Shown here piece after piece: positions 1 through 7,656 of a stretch of DNA of 33,239 nucleotides; within the stretch, counting starts at the first letter, position 1; each line of letters starts with the position of its first letter. Position numbers and translations under genes: made by a program. Source of the DNA: Myxococcota bacterium (GTDB taxonomy: Bacteria; Myxococcota_A; Polyangia; HGW-17); NCBI GenBank assembly GCA_018817795.1, contig JAHITJ010000238.1, positions 1-33,239 on the forward strand, read 5' to 3'. The notes below the pieces were generated by a model. That model saw only the letters and a program-made list of their open reading frames with translations, did not search any database and had not been told where the DNA came from.

Positions 1-814
1 ATTCCAGCATCTGGGTGGCCGTGATCACCGGTTTGGCGCGCAGCCGCGACTCGCGAATCAGGCGCTTCTGGATCGCAGGCACATGTTCGAACCCGCGCTC
101 GACCCCCAGATCGCCCCGGGCTACCATGACGCCGTCAGCCACGGACAGGATCCCTTCGAGATTGGTCAGCGCCACCGGACGCTCGATCTTGGCGATGACT
201 CCGGTCCGTCCACAGATCTGCTTGAGCTCCATGACGTCCTCGGGCGTCTGCACAAAGGACAATGCAAAAAAATCCAGCCCCAAATCGAGGCCGAAATACG
301 CATCCTCACGATCCTTCTCGGTCAGGGCGCACAGGGAGAGGGTCGTGCTTGGGAAGTTCACTCCCTTGTGGCTCTTGAGCCTTCCTCCGGTGACGACCCG
401 GCAGATCAACTTGTCCCGCTCCTTGCGTATCACCTCAAACGCCAGGTAGCCGTCGTCGAGCATGACCGGCTCACCCACCTGCACATCGGTGAAGCACTCC
501 TCGTTGGTGATGCCGATGCCACCGGAATGACCCTCGGGGACCAGGACGACCTCGTCGCCGCTGGACAGGAAAAGACCATCCTTGAGGTCTCCGGTGCGAA
601 TCTTCGGACCGCAGAGATCGCCAAACACGGCGACATGCTTCTTCTGTCGCAACGCCTCGGCCTTGACGCGGGCAAAGCTCTGCGCGTGTCCCTCGTGTGT
701 TCCATGCGAGAAGTTCAGCCGAACCACGTCCACCCCCGCAGTGATCAGCCTCGCGAGGACATCGTCGCCGGCAGTGGCCGGACCCAGAGTCGCAACAATC
801 TTTGTCTTGCGCAT
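1..814 (-). CDS. pyk: Pyruvate kinase (N-terminal part; runs off the left edge)
   Basis: Pyruvate kinase makes pyruvate and ATP from phosphoenolpyruvate and ADP in the cytoplasm. About 271 codons are visible. The start MRKTKIVATLGPA is typical, and RLNFSHG (residues 32-38) is the substrate and nucleotide motif of the barrel. The AKIERP segment near residue 207 carries the catalytic Lys and metal-binding Glu, MVARGDLGVE begins near residue 230, and ATQMLE lies at the window edge. The inserted B domain falls at about residues 70-170. The family is usually about 470 residues, so roughly 200 C-terminal residues lie outside. The ATG at 814 has a strong GGAGGGG Shine-Dalgarno a few bases upstream. 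The 56-base gap to the FHA gene upstream shows no clear promoter, so the two may be cotranscribed. Confidence 0.96.
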   Translation of the reverse strand, partial: MRKTKIVATLGPATAGDDVLARLITAGVDVVRLNFSHGTHEGHAQSFARVKAEALRQKKHVAVFGDLCGPKIRTGDLKDGLFLSSGDEVVLVPEGHSGGIGITNEECFTDVQVGEPVMLDDGYLAFEVIRKERDKLICRVVTGGRLKSHKGVNFPSTTLSLCALTEKDREDAYFGLDLGLDFFALSFVQTPEDVMELKQICGRTGVIAKIERPVALTNLEGILSVADGVMVARGDLGVERGFEHVPAIQKRLIRESRLRAKPVITATQMLE

Positions 815-870
815 TTTTCCCCTCCGTTTTCCAGTGTTGGCCGGGCATCGGGACAAGCCGACGATCGGAA

Positions 871-2739
871 TCAGTTCAGTTCGATTCCGTTTTTCGAGCA
901 AAGGCTCTGGATGGTCTTTTTCTGACCGCTGGCGATCCGCGAATAGGCCCATTTGGCCCAGCCGGTGTTCTTTTCCTTGCAGCCGCACAGACCGACGATG
1001 AGCACCGCCTTGTTGTTGCGCGTCACCGCGAAGGATTTCTGCGCCAGTTTCACGGCCTTGGAACAATCGGAATCCTTGGCAGCCCATGCCTGGCTCAGCA
1101 TGGCGGCGGCTTCCTCGTTTGTAGGCTTGTTCGAGGGCGTCATATCCGGAGTCATATCCGGAGTCATGTCCGGGGTCATCGAGGGCGTCATGTCCGGGGT
1201 CATCGAGGGCGTCATGTCCGGGGTCATGTCCGGGGTCATGTCCGGGTCAGGGGTCATGGGATCCACAGGAGGATTCATGACCACCTGCACGCCACCGGCG
1301 GTGCAGGCCTTCTGGTTCTCGGTCAGGACGAACAGGCGGTCGGTCGGCAGCACCAGTTCGTTGGCCGTCTTGATCAGGGTCTCGATGTTGGCACAGTTCT
1401 TGGAAAGGACATCCTGCTTGGCTTGTGCAACAGCCGACTGGAGGAACGAAGCGCGAACGGTCTCGATCTGCTTCTGCGCGTCAGCGTAGTAGAGGGCGCC
1501 CTGCGGAATCGCGAGCATGGCCTGGTAGGCGGCAGTCCACTGCCCCGCGGCCATCTGCGTTCCCACCTGGTCGAGCGCGGCCTTCTGCTCAAGATTCTTC
1601 TGCAACTGGGACTTCTCCTCGGTCAACTTGTCCCGATCACCCGAGGCCAGGTTGCCCTTGGACAAAGCTTCATCGATCACGCCCAGCGCATCGCTCCACT
1701 GTCGGTTCTTCTTGAAGTTCTCAACCTTGGTGAGCACCTGTTCGGCGCTGACTGGAGTGACGGTCGCGTTCTTCGGAGCGTCGCTTTTGCCGCCGAAGAT
1801 CTTGTCACCGAAGGCCACGAAGCCGATTCCCAGGGCGACCACGAGCACCAGCACGATGATGATGATGCCCTTGTTGCTCTTCTCGCCGCCATCGCCGTAG
1901 GTCTCGGCAACAAAGTCGAACTTCTCGCCCGGCGCGACGAAACGCAGGCGGACGTGACCCAGATCCAGCGTGTCACCCTTGCGAAGGGACATGTTGTCGT
2001 ACGGTTCCCCGTTGATCCGGACGCCATTGGCGCTCTGCATGTCCGTCACGGAGTAGACACCGTTGGCGAACGTGATCTTCGCATGGTTGCGCGAGATGGA
2101 CTTGTGGTCGATGACGATGTCATTTTCCGATGTGCGCCCGATAATCATGGGCGTACGATCCATGGAATAGAACGTACCGGCCTGGTTGGAGGTGAGCAGC
2201 ACCAGTTGGGCCACCTCGGCGGCAGGAATCAACTGGGTTCCCTGGTCCATTGCGGAGACCGGGGAGGACTCGACAGCCGAGGGAAGGGCCGGAGAGGACG
2301 CGCCAATGACGGGCTGGCCGGAAATCGAGGGTGCCGAAGCCGCCGCGGGGGTCGCCGCCGGGAGGGGCGCACCCATGACAGATTCCAGATCCACGCGTTC
2401 CACAGGAACCGTGGCCATTTCCTCGAACGGATCCACCGCACCTTCCTGTTCGTCCAGTTTCAGCATCAGGATGTAGTCACCGATGACGATTTTATCGCCC
2501 TCGGAGATCGGCAATGGATCCGTGATCCGTTCACCGTTGACCTTCACCCCGTTGTAGCTTCCCAGGTCTTCCAGGAGAATGCCTTCAGGACGTTGAATCA
2601 GGCGGGCATGCCGCCGGGAAACGTTCCGCTCCGTCAGGCGAATCGTGTTGCCTTCCTTGCGACCGATAGTCACTTCGTCGCGAAGAAGGCGCACGACCTT
2701 CACTTGTTTTTCATCGTCTTCTATGATGAGTTTTAACAT
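871..2739 (-). CDS. Double-FHA, single-pass membrane protein with TP-rich repeat
   Basis: The protein has 622 residues. FHA domain 1 spans about residues 22-95 (GR at 26-27, SRRH at 41-44, NG at 63-64). FHA domain 2 spans about 197-268 (GR at 201-202, SRNH at 216-219, NG at 238-239). FHA domains bind phosphothreonine peptides. A low-complexity Ala/Ser/Pro linker separates the two domains. One transmembrane helix (about 291-310) follows, so the FHA domains are probably cytoplasmic. Beyond it come a helical, TPR-like region, a (D/S)MTP tandem repeat, and a Cys-containing C-terminus, presumably periplasmic. I chose the ATG at 2739 because the FHA fold begins there (MLKLIIEDD) and because a candidate promoter would place the transcript start close upstream. 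A TTG at 2769 would add ten residues. No kinase gene lies nearby. The function is probably phospho-signalling at the envelope, but the partner is unknown. Confidence 0.85.
   Translation of the reverse strand: MLKLIIEDDEKQVKVVRLLRDEVTIGRKEGNTIRLTERNVSRRHARLIQRPEGILLEDLGSYNGVKVNGERITDPLPISEGDKIVIGDYILMLKLDEQEGAVDPFEEMATVPVERVDLESVMGAPLPAATPAAASAPSISGQPVIGASSPALPSAVESSPVSAMDQGTQLIPAAEVAQLVLLTSNQAGTFYSMDRTPMIIGRTSENDIVIDHKSISRNHAKITFANGVYSVTDMQSANGVRINGEPYDNMSLRKGDTLDLGHVRLRFVAPGEKFDFVAETYGDGGEKSNKGIIIIVLVLVVALGIGFVAFGDKIFGGKSDAPKNATVTPVSAEQVLTKVENFKKNRQWSDALGVIDEALSKGNLASGDRDKLTEEKSQLQKNLEQKAALDQVGTQMAAGQWTAAYQAMLAIPQGALYYADAQKQIETVRASFLQSAVAQAKQDVLSKNCANIETLIKTANELVLPTDRLFVLTENQKACTAGGVQVVMNPPVDPMTPDPDMTPDMTPDMTPSMTPDMTPSMTPDMTPDMTPDMTPSNKPTNEEAAAMLSQAWAAKDSDCSKAVKLAQKSFAVTRNNKAVLIVGLCGCKEKNTGWAKWAYSRIASGQKKTIQSLCSKNGIELN
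1133..1254 (-). repeat. 12-bp tandem repeat encoding (D/S)MTP units
   Basis: About nine to ten imperfect copies of a 12-base unit (GACATGACCCCG and variants) lie in frame in the FHA gene. They encode DMTP or SMTP units in the predicted periplasmic part. Unit length is a multiple of three, so copy-number change would keep the frame. The Thr-Pro composition suggests an extended, possibly modified spacer. Confidence 0.85.
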
Positions 2740-2778
2740 CGCCACAATTCGCCTCTTTGAAGAAGCCAAGCTGTTGCC

Positions 2779-2807
2779 AGCGTATTTCCATCCAATTAGG
2801 AAGTCAA
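2779..2807 (-). promoter_or_regulatory. Candidate sigma-70 promoter of the FHA gene
   Basis: On the minus strand, TTGACT (2807-2802) is followed after 17 bases by TACGCT (2784-2779). The -35 matches five of six consensus bases and the -10 only three of six. It lies in the 85-base gap upstream of the FHA gene and would give a leader of about 30 bases to the ATG at 2739. Confidence 0.4.
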
Positions 2808-2824
2808 GGCATTTTCACGAAAAG

Positions 2825-4246
2825 TCATGGTTTTTCCGGCAGGTTTCCATCACCGGGACCGGGATCAGGATCTGTCTGCGCAATCGGGACGAGCCATCGC
2901 CCGGCTTCCGATTTCAAATCAGAGTATATTTTGGCGACGCCTGGCTCCATAAGCATCAGTTCTTTCTCATGAGAATGGGCCGTCTTCTCGTCGCGCCGGA
3001 CCCATGGTCCGGTGAAGCCCGCCCTGCCGAGGAGCCACCAGGCCTCAAGGCTGTCGGACACGAGCCGACGCACGAGATCCCGGCTCGCCCCAGGTTTGAT
3101 ACCCAACCGTGAAAAAAGATCCACAGCGGCCTGCTCGAGCACCTGGGAGCCGTTGGCTGCCAGCGCACACACAGCATGGAACACCATGCGGTCCTCCTCC
3201 GCGACCGGCACTGCGGTCGCCTGCAGGCATTCGAGCAACGGAAGGATCCGTTCCATAAATGGTGCGGAGCCGGTCACGGAGAACAGGCTGCCCGACAGGC
3301 TGGTGCGTGACGAAGGAACGGCCCTCGCGGGATGAAGGATCCCCAGTCGCTCCGGGGGGAGCCCCAGGTGGGCGAACACCTCGGAGGGACGGTGCATGCC
3401 TCCGGTGTGCAGGCACAGTGGCGAGGTCGTCCAGAACCCGGGACGGACCTCGGGACGCCAGGAATCCGGGGTGCAGAACAGCAGGAAGTCCACCTCTGGC
3501 GCTGCCTTGTAGGCCAGCATCCAATCATCATAGGCTGCCACGTGGTACTGCTGCGCGTCAGCTCGCCGTTCCGGGTCCGGGTCAGCGCACCAAAGTGGTG
3601 CAGCGCCGGCCGTACACAGGGTCATCAGAAGCGAACCCCCGACACGGCCAAGACCGACGATCGCCGTGCGCGGAGGGGCCGGCTGCGACCTCACCGGCGA
3701 GGCGCCATAGAGTTTGGCGGCTACGATGAAATCGTGGACACGGCGATGCAGGAAGGCGCCGGCATCCTGTCCCGTGGCGAACCGGCGACGGATCTCCGAG
3801 GAGGAATAATCAGGGATGCGTACAGCGGCCTCACCGGGTGTCCAGGGGCCCCGGCCCACAAAAAAGAACGGAACCAGCGCACGCAGGGCTTCGATGCGGT
3901 GCCAGCGCGGCAGATCCGGAACCTGATCCTCACCCAACGCGAGGGTGAAGTGGTGATCCGGATGCCGGCGGATCAGTTCCTCGACCGTCTCGATGGTACG
4001 CGAGGGGCCGGGCAGCTCGGACTCAACCGTGCAAATCCGCACCTTCGGACCGAAGTCCGAGAGCGCCAGCCGGAGCATCTCCGCGCGCTGCGGAAACGGG
4101 GCCATCTCCTTGCCGAACGGATGAACGCAGGCGGGCACCACCCAGACCTCGTCGAAACCCGCGTGCAGAAGGTGCAGCACAACCTGCGCATGGCCGGTGT
4201 GCGGTGGATTGAAGCTTCCTCCGAACAGCGCGACGCTGGTCGTCAT
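2825..4246 (-). CDS. nadD: NadD nicotinate-nucleotide adenylyltransferase fused to a Rossmann/DUF2520 domain
   Basis: One uninterrupted frame of 473 residues contains two enzyme-like halves. Residues 1-185 are a NadD-type nucleotidyltransferase: GGSFNPPHTGH (9-19) is the ATP-binding HxGH signature, and YSSSEIRRRF (147-156) matches the family's ISSTxIR motif. NadD adenylates nicotinate mononucleotide in NAD synthesis. Residues about 193-473 begin with a dinucleotide-binding loop (GLGRVGGSL, 198-206) and continue as a DUF2520-like domain, with a short LHTGGMHRP stretch, a HPARAVP segment, and TGPWVRRDEKT (412-422) followed by His. That half resembles short dehydrogenases of the ketopantoate-reductase/prephenate-dehydrogenase type. 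The ATG at 4246 shares its A with the upstream gene's TGA, implying translational coupling. NadD alone is usually about 200 residues. An ATG 28 codons further upstream is in frame but lies inside the permease gene, so I reject it. Confidence 0.88.
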   Translation of the reverse strand: MTTSVALFGGSFNPPHTGHAQVVLHLLHAGFDEVWVVPACVHPFGKEMAPFPQRAEMLRLALSDFGPKVRICTVESELPGPSRTIETVEELIRRHPDHHFTLALGEDQVPDLPRWHRIEALRALVPFFFVGRGPWTPGEAAVRIPDYSSSEIRRRFATGQDAGAFLHRRVHDFIVAAKLYGASPVRSQPAPPRTAIVGLGRVGGSLLMTLCTAGAAPLWCADPDPERRADAQQYHVAAYDDWMLAYKAAPEVDFLLFCTPDSWRPEVRPGFWTTSPLCLHTGGMHRPSEVFAHLGLPPERLGILHPARAVPSSRTSLSGSLFSVTGSAPFMERILPLLECLQATAVPVAEEDRMVFHAVCALAANGSQVLEQAAVDLFSRLGIKPGASRDLVRRLVSDSLEAWWLLGRAGFTGPWVRRDEKTAHSHEKELMLMEPGVAKIYSDLKSEAGRWLVPIAQTDPDPGPGDGNLPEKP

Positions 4247-5772
4247 CACAGGCTCTTTTTCTCGAGGAAACCTTCCACCGGACGCGCACGTGCCGCCTTG
4301 AGCGCGGGAAACAAAGTGGCCAGGATGCACAGGATCACGGTGGTCAGGGAGATCATCGCGATGTTGGTGAACTGGATCGACACCGGGAGCCGGTTGATGA
4401 TGTAGACCTCGGGGTCTAGCGGAAACGAGTAGGCCCGCAGCACGAAACTCATGAGCATGCCGATGCCCTGCCCCAGGACCATGCCCAGCGAGCCGATGAT
4501 CACGCCGGCGAAGATGAACACGCGGGCCACGGCGTGGTCCGAAGCCCCCAGCGCCTTGAGGATCGAGATCTCACGACGCTTGTCGAGCACGAGCATGTAC
4601 AACGCCGACAGCACGCCGAAGGCGGCCACCGTGATCAGGAAGAACAGCAGCACCCATATCACGATCTTGTGAAACTGCAGATTCTGGAACACCTGAGGGT
4701 TCAGGGCACTCCAGGTGACCACACGGATATTCTGTCCGTTGGATTCGAACCGGCTCTGGAGCCGCGCCGCCACCGCATCGGCGACGTCCATGTCCGTCAG
4801 GCGCATCTCGATTCCGAACACCGTCTCGCCTGATTCGGCCACCTTCGGGTTGAAGCTGAAGGACACGTTCAGGTGGACGTACGCCAGCTTCTGGTCGTAC
4901 TCCTCGAAGCCGGCGAAGAAGATGCCGACGACGCAGACGTCGAGGTTCTGCACGGTGGGTGCGATCTGGCTGGTGTCCATCGCCATGTTGAACGACGACA
5001 TCGGGGAGAGCAGCGTCAGGGCGTCGCCCATCTGGACGCCCATGCGCCTGGCCAGCCCGGAACCCAGGATGATGCCGGGCCACTTGTGGTCGGGTTGCCT
5101 GCAGTAGTCGTCGCCGTTCTTGGGGGCGGCGGTCTTGGCGTCCTCGACGGTCTCCTCGGAGTCGTCCACGATCGCAGAGGCCTCCGCCGGCAGCGGAAAC
5201 TGGTTGCGCTCCAACTGGAAGATGTTGCCCGCGAGGAGGTGCTGCGGCAGATCCAGCACGCGGGAGGCCAGGTACGGCGAGATCCCCTTGACCAGGACGC
5301 CCGAGTGGCGGTTGTCCCGCACGATGAGCATCTCATTGAGGTTGAACGGCGCCGCCTCCACCACGTCTCCGTCCTCCCGGGCGATCTGGAGCGTCTTCTC
5401 CGGATCCGGGAAGGTCGCGCCCTGCGGCATCAGGAGGATATGCCCGTTCACGCCCAGAATCTTCTCCTTGAACTCGCGCTGGAAGCCCGACGAGACGGAC
5501 CACACCAGCGTCAGCACGGTGGTTCCCAGCAGCACGCTGGAGATGGAGATTGTGGTGAACACGGAAAAAAAGTGCAGCAGCAGGAACACGCTGGTGCCGA
5601 GCAGGCCGAAGCCGAACAGGATCGCGCCGATGAACTGGTACCAGGAGGGCCCGGTGAAGAAAAGGACGATGTTCAGCGTTGTGAACAGAAAAAAGGCGAT
5701 CAGGATTCGATCGTACAGCCGGCTTTTGCGCGGATTGTAGAGATACCGCCAGCTGGTGAAGAGTTCAAACAT
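4246..5772 (-). CDS. LolC/LolE-like ABC transporter permease (FtsX/MacB fold)
   Basis: This 508-residue membrane protein starts MFELFTSWRYLYNPRKSR, as lipoprotein-releasing permeases do. A MacB-like periplasmic domain fills about residues 100-400. The C-terminus has the FtsX arrangement of three transmembrane helices, with DKRREISILKALGAS after the first. LolCDE extracts lipoproteins from the inner membrane for LolA. Two features are odd. There are two additional hydrophobic segments (about 23-66) before the usual first helix (about 70-92), and there is an acidic insert at about 200-225 with EE/DD runs. Family length is about 400-415, so this one is about 100 longer. No ATPase gene (lolD) is in the window. 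Four bases separate it from the signal-peptidase-like gene upstream, and it overlaps nadD by one base. A related export role (MacB-like) is possible. Confidence 0.8.
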   Translation of the reverse strand: MFELFTSWRYLYNPRKSRLYDRILIAFFLFTTLNIVLFFTGPSWYQFIGAILFGFGLLGTSVFLLLHFFSVFTTISISSVLLGTTVLTLVWSVSSGFQREFKEKILGVNGHILLMPQGATFPDPEKTLQIAREDGDVVEAAPFNLNEMLIVRDNRHSGVLVKGISPYLASRVLDLPQHLLAGNIFQLERNQFPLPAEASAIVDDSEETVEDAKTAAPKNGDDYCRQPDHKWPGIILGSGLARRMGVQMGDALTLLSPMSSFNMAMDTSQIAPTVQNLDVCVVGIFFAGFEEYDQKLAYVHLNVSFSFNPKVAESGETVFGIEMRLTDMDVADAVAARLQSRFESNGQNIRVVTWSALNPQVFQNLQFHKIVIWVLLFFLITVAAFGVLSALYMLVLDKRREISILKALGASDHAVARVFIFAGVIIGSLGMVLGQGIGMLMSFVLRAYSFPLDPEVYIINRLPVSIQFTNIAMISLTTVILCILATLFPALKAARARPVEGFLEKKSL

Positions 5773-5776
5773 CAGT

Positions 5777-6844
5777 CTACCCGCCCGTGCGGCCGATCCG
5801 GTGCCACGCGATGCCGCGGGTCGGATGTCGAGACCACAGGATGACCAGCGGCGTCCCGGCCACGTCGGACGCTCGCACCCGCAGCCAGGCGGGTTGTAGC
5901 ACGACATGCCTCAAATCGCTCAACAAAAACAACTCGCCGGATTCCAGCGGAAAGGCCAGCTCCCGGTATTCCATGTCAGGGCCGTCCTCCAGGGTGGCGA
6001 TCCGGTAGGCCTTGCCCCTGGCTCCACGGCGCTCCTCGTGAAAGGTGCAGCGCCGGTGTCCGCCGTCGGCCTCCACCCAGACGCAGAACTCGTCGCGGCG
6101 CGTCAGGTCAGGAACCGCGTCGGCACGGTCGGTGCGGTAAGTGATGTGCCCCTTCTCGCTGACCTCGACGACCACCTTCTCCCCAGGAAGTCCGACGACC
6201 CGCATGATCCGGGGTCCTGACGCAGTGTTGAAGCCGACCAGATCGCCGTGGGCGGGAATCCTTCCGATCTGCCCGGGCAGCCACGCCCCCCTCCTCACGC
6301 CCAGCACGACATCCCCTGGCTGCACAAAGGAGGTCAGCGCAGGTCCCTGCATATCGAAGACGAAGTACGCCTGGCAGAACCAGAGGGCTGGCAGGACCTG
6401 AAGTGCCGCAAAGACTGGCAGGATCCTCCACGGATGTCGCAGCGGACGGTTCCTGGCCCTTCCCACGAGCCACGCATCGGCCATGCAGGCGAGCTTGGCA
6501 AGCGCGCCGAACCAGAACACCGGAGTGAGCGGCGACGGAGCGATGCCGAGCAGGGCCAGCGGAGCCAGCAAAAGGAACGGGCCGGCCAGCAGCCCTGCGA
6601 ACATGGAGACGAGCAGCAGGTCCATCGACCCGATCCACACCGAGGCCGTAAACAGGACGCCGCCCAGCGCCGCCCAGCCCAGGCCGCGTGCCCGCTGGCC
6701 TGCGGTCCATTGTCCCAGGCCGGAAAACAGCAACGACCAACCCGCCGCGACCCAGGCGCTGCGGGAGGAACCGTAGCGGTGGAGCAACATGCCGGCCCTC
6801 GAAGCCAGGCGGAAGTTCATCCCCCATGGTGCTTGAAGTTTCAT
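5777..6844 (-). CDS. Signal peptidase I-like protein lacking the catalytic Ser/Lys dyad
   Basis: The protein has 355 residues. The N-terminal 160 residues hold several hydrophobic segments (about 33-50, 57-72, 77-103, 106-125, 142-160), and GLGQWTAGQRARGLGW resembles small multi-pass membrane domains. The C-terminal half aligns with signal peptidase I: ALTSFVQPGDVVL (169-181) sits where SMxPTLxxGD is expected, RVVGLPGEKV (215-224) is the Lys box, and the C-terminal GIAWHRIG matches the family's RWxRIG ending. In this alignment the nucleophilic Ser is Ala169 and the general-base Lys (E. coli K145) is Met214. The GDNRDNS box is also degenerate (LLSDLRHVV). I infer a pseudoenzyme, or a domain reused for substrate binding. 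ATG 6844 follows the upstream stop by four bases. A second ATG at codon 9 is possible. Confidence 0.75.
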   Translation of the reverse strand: MKLQAPWGMNFRLASRAGMLLHRYGSSRSAWVAAGWSLLFSGLGQWTAGQRARGLGWAALGGVLFTASVWIGSMDLLLVSMFAGLLAGPFLLLAPLALLGIAPSPLTPVFWFGALAKLACMADAWLVGRARNRPLRHPWRILPVFAALQVLPALWFCQAYFVFDMQGPALTSFVQPGDVVLGVRRGAWLPGQIGRIPAHGDLVGFNTASGPRIMRVVGLPGEKVVVEVSEKGHITYRTDRADAVPDLTRRDEFCVWVEADGGHRRCTFHEERRGARGKAYRIATLEDGPDMEYRELAFPLESGELFLLSDLRHVVLQPAWLRVRASDVAGTPLVILWSRHPTRGIAWHRIGRTGG

Positions 6845-6848
6845 GGAA

Positions 6849-7514
6849 TCAATCCAGATTGAATTCAGATTTCAGCAGGGTCTCACCCTTGGAGGTGATG
6901 TGATATTCCTTGGCGCCCTTGCGGCTCTCGGCTCGATCGCGGACCTTGATCAGCCCCTGGTCCATCCCCTTCTGCTGAATCACCTTGCGGACGTTCTGCG
7001 GAAGGACATGATAGCCGACCAAATCGCCCATTTCGGAAATCTCCTGGGGGGACAACCATCTTCTGTCGGAAATCACCATCAGGTACAGCACCTTCAGGAA
7101 CTGGTTGCGCGAGAACAGTTGGGTGAGCATTTCGTCGGGAAGCGCCTCGAGTTGATCCCGCAGCACGGAGTTTTCACCACGGGCAGGGGCCTGTTTCTCG
7201 GCTTTGGCGGGTTTTTCGGCCTTGGCGGGCTTTTCGGCCGCGCTGGGCGCCGGAGCAGGCTTGTCCACCACCACGGGGGCGGCTTCGGCCGGCTGGCAGC
7301 AGCAGGGCGTCCCCTCCGGAGGCGTCTGGAAACTGCCGATCAGCGGCTCCAATTTTTCCTTGATTCCGGGCACGTATTTTTCGGCCAAGTCAAGAAATTC
7401 CACTGCCTTTTCAGTCAGTTTCACGGCGACACGACATCCGGTTTCCAGTCCTTTTTCCAAAGCCTTGTCCCGCATTTCCATCCATTGATTCATGCTCGGA
7501 AAGTTTTCCATCAT
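6849..7514 (-). CDS. Winged-helix domain protein, function unknown
   Basis: The protein has 221 residues. The first 60 are helical and amphipathic (from MMENFPSMNQW to about KEKLEPLIGSF). A low-complexity linker follows, with a CCC cluster and Ala/Lys/Pro repeats (PAKAEKPAKAEK). From about residue 130 a MarR/PadR-like winged helix is recognisable: QFLKVLYLMVISDRRW, LSPQEISEM, then a basic wing (RDRAESRKGAKEYHIT) and TSKGETLL. Such domains bind DNA or mediate protein contacts. It is the first gene of a group with the signal-peptidase-like, permease and nadD genes, four bases upstream of the first. The ATG at 7514 or the adjacent one at 7511 is served by an AGG-containing site about eight bases upstream. 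I do not recognise a named family. Confidence 0.7.
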   Translation of the reverse strand: MMENFPSMNQWMEMRDKALEKGLETGCRVAVKLTEKAVEFLDLAEKYVPGIKEKLEPLIGSFQTPPEGTPCCCQPAEAAPVVVDKPAPAPSAAEKPAKAEKPAKAEKQAPARGENSVLRDQLEALPDEMLTQLFSRNQFLKVLYLMVISDRRWLSPQEISEMGDLVGYHVLPQNVRKVIQQKGMDQGLIKVRDRAESRKGAKEYHITSKGETLLKSEFNLD

Positions 7515-7545
7515 GGAGATACCTGTCCTTCCTGTAAGTCAGACA

Positions 7546-7575
7546 AGAATAAACACATTTGCCGCATGGCGTCAA
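7546..7575 (-). promoter_or_regulatory. Candidate promoter of the winged-helix gene group
   Basis: On the minus strand TTGACG (7575-7570) is followed after 18 bases by TATTCT (7551-7546). It lies in a 142-base gap, downstream of a terminator-like hairpin and upstream of the ATG at 7514. The matches are moderate. A perfect 12-base palindrome (AAAGCGCGCTTT, 7582-7593) lies just upstream and could be a protein-binding site. Confidence 0.4.
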
Positions 7576-7602
7576 CCGTCGAAAGCGCGCTTTTTGTCAA
7601 TG

Positions 7603-7627
7603 AAAAACGGACCATGGAGCTTCCGTT
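7603..7627 (-). terminator. Weak intrinsic terminator after the SIMPL gene
   Basis: Read on the minus strand, AACGGA (7627-7622) pairs with TCCGTT (7611-7606) across a 10-base loop, and the stem runs directly into a run of five T. It lies about 30 bases past the SIMPL stop codon. The stem is short (6 bp), so efficiency may be low. Confidence 0.4.
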
Positions 7628-7656
7628 CCGCGTCAACTTCAATCGGCTTCCGGCGA

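Noticed and set aside
802-2736. A plus-strand open frame opposite the FHA gene with HVRGH-type repeats
   Set aside because: The repeats are the antisense reading of the DMTP repeat, and the FHA frame has real domain motifs.
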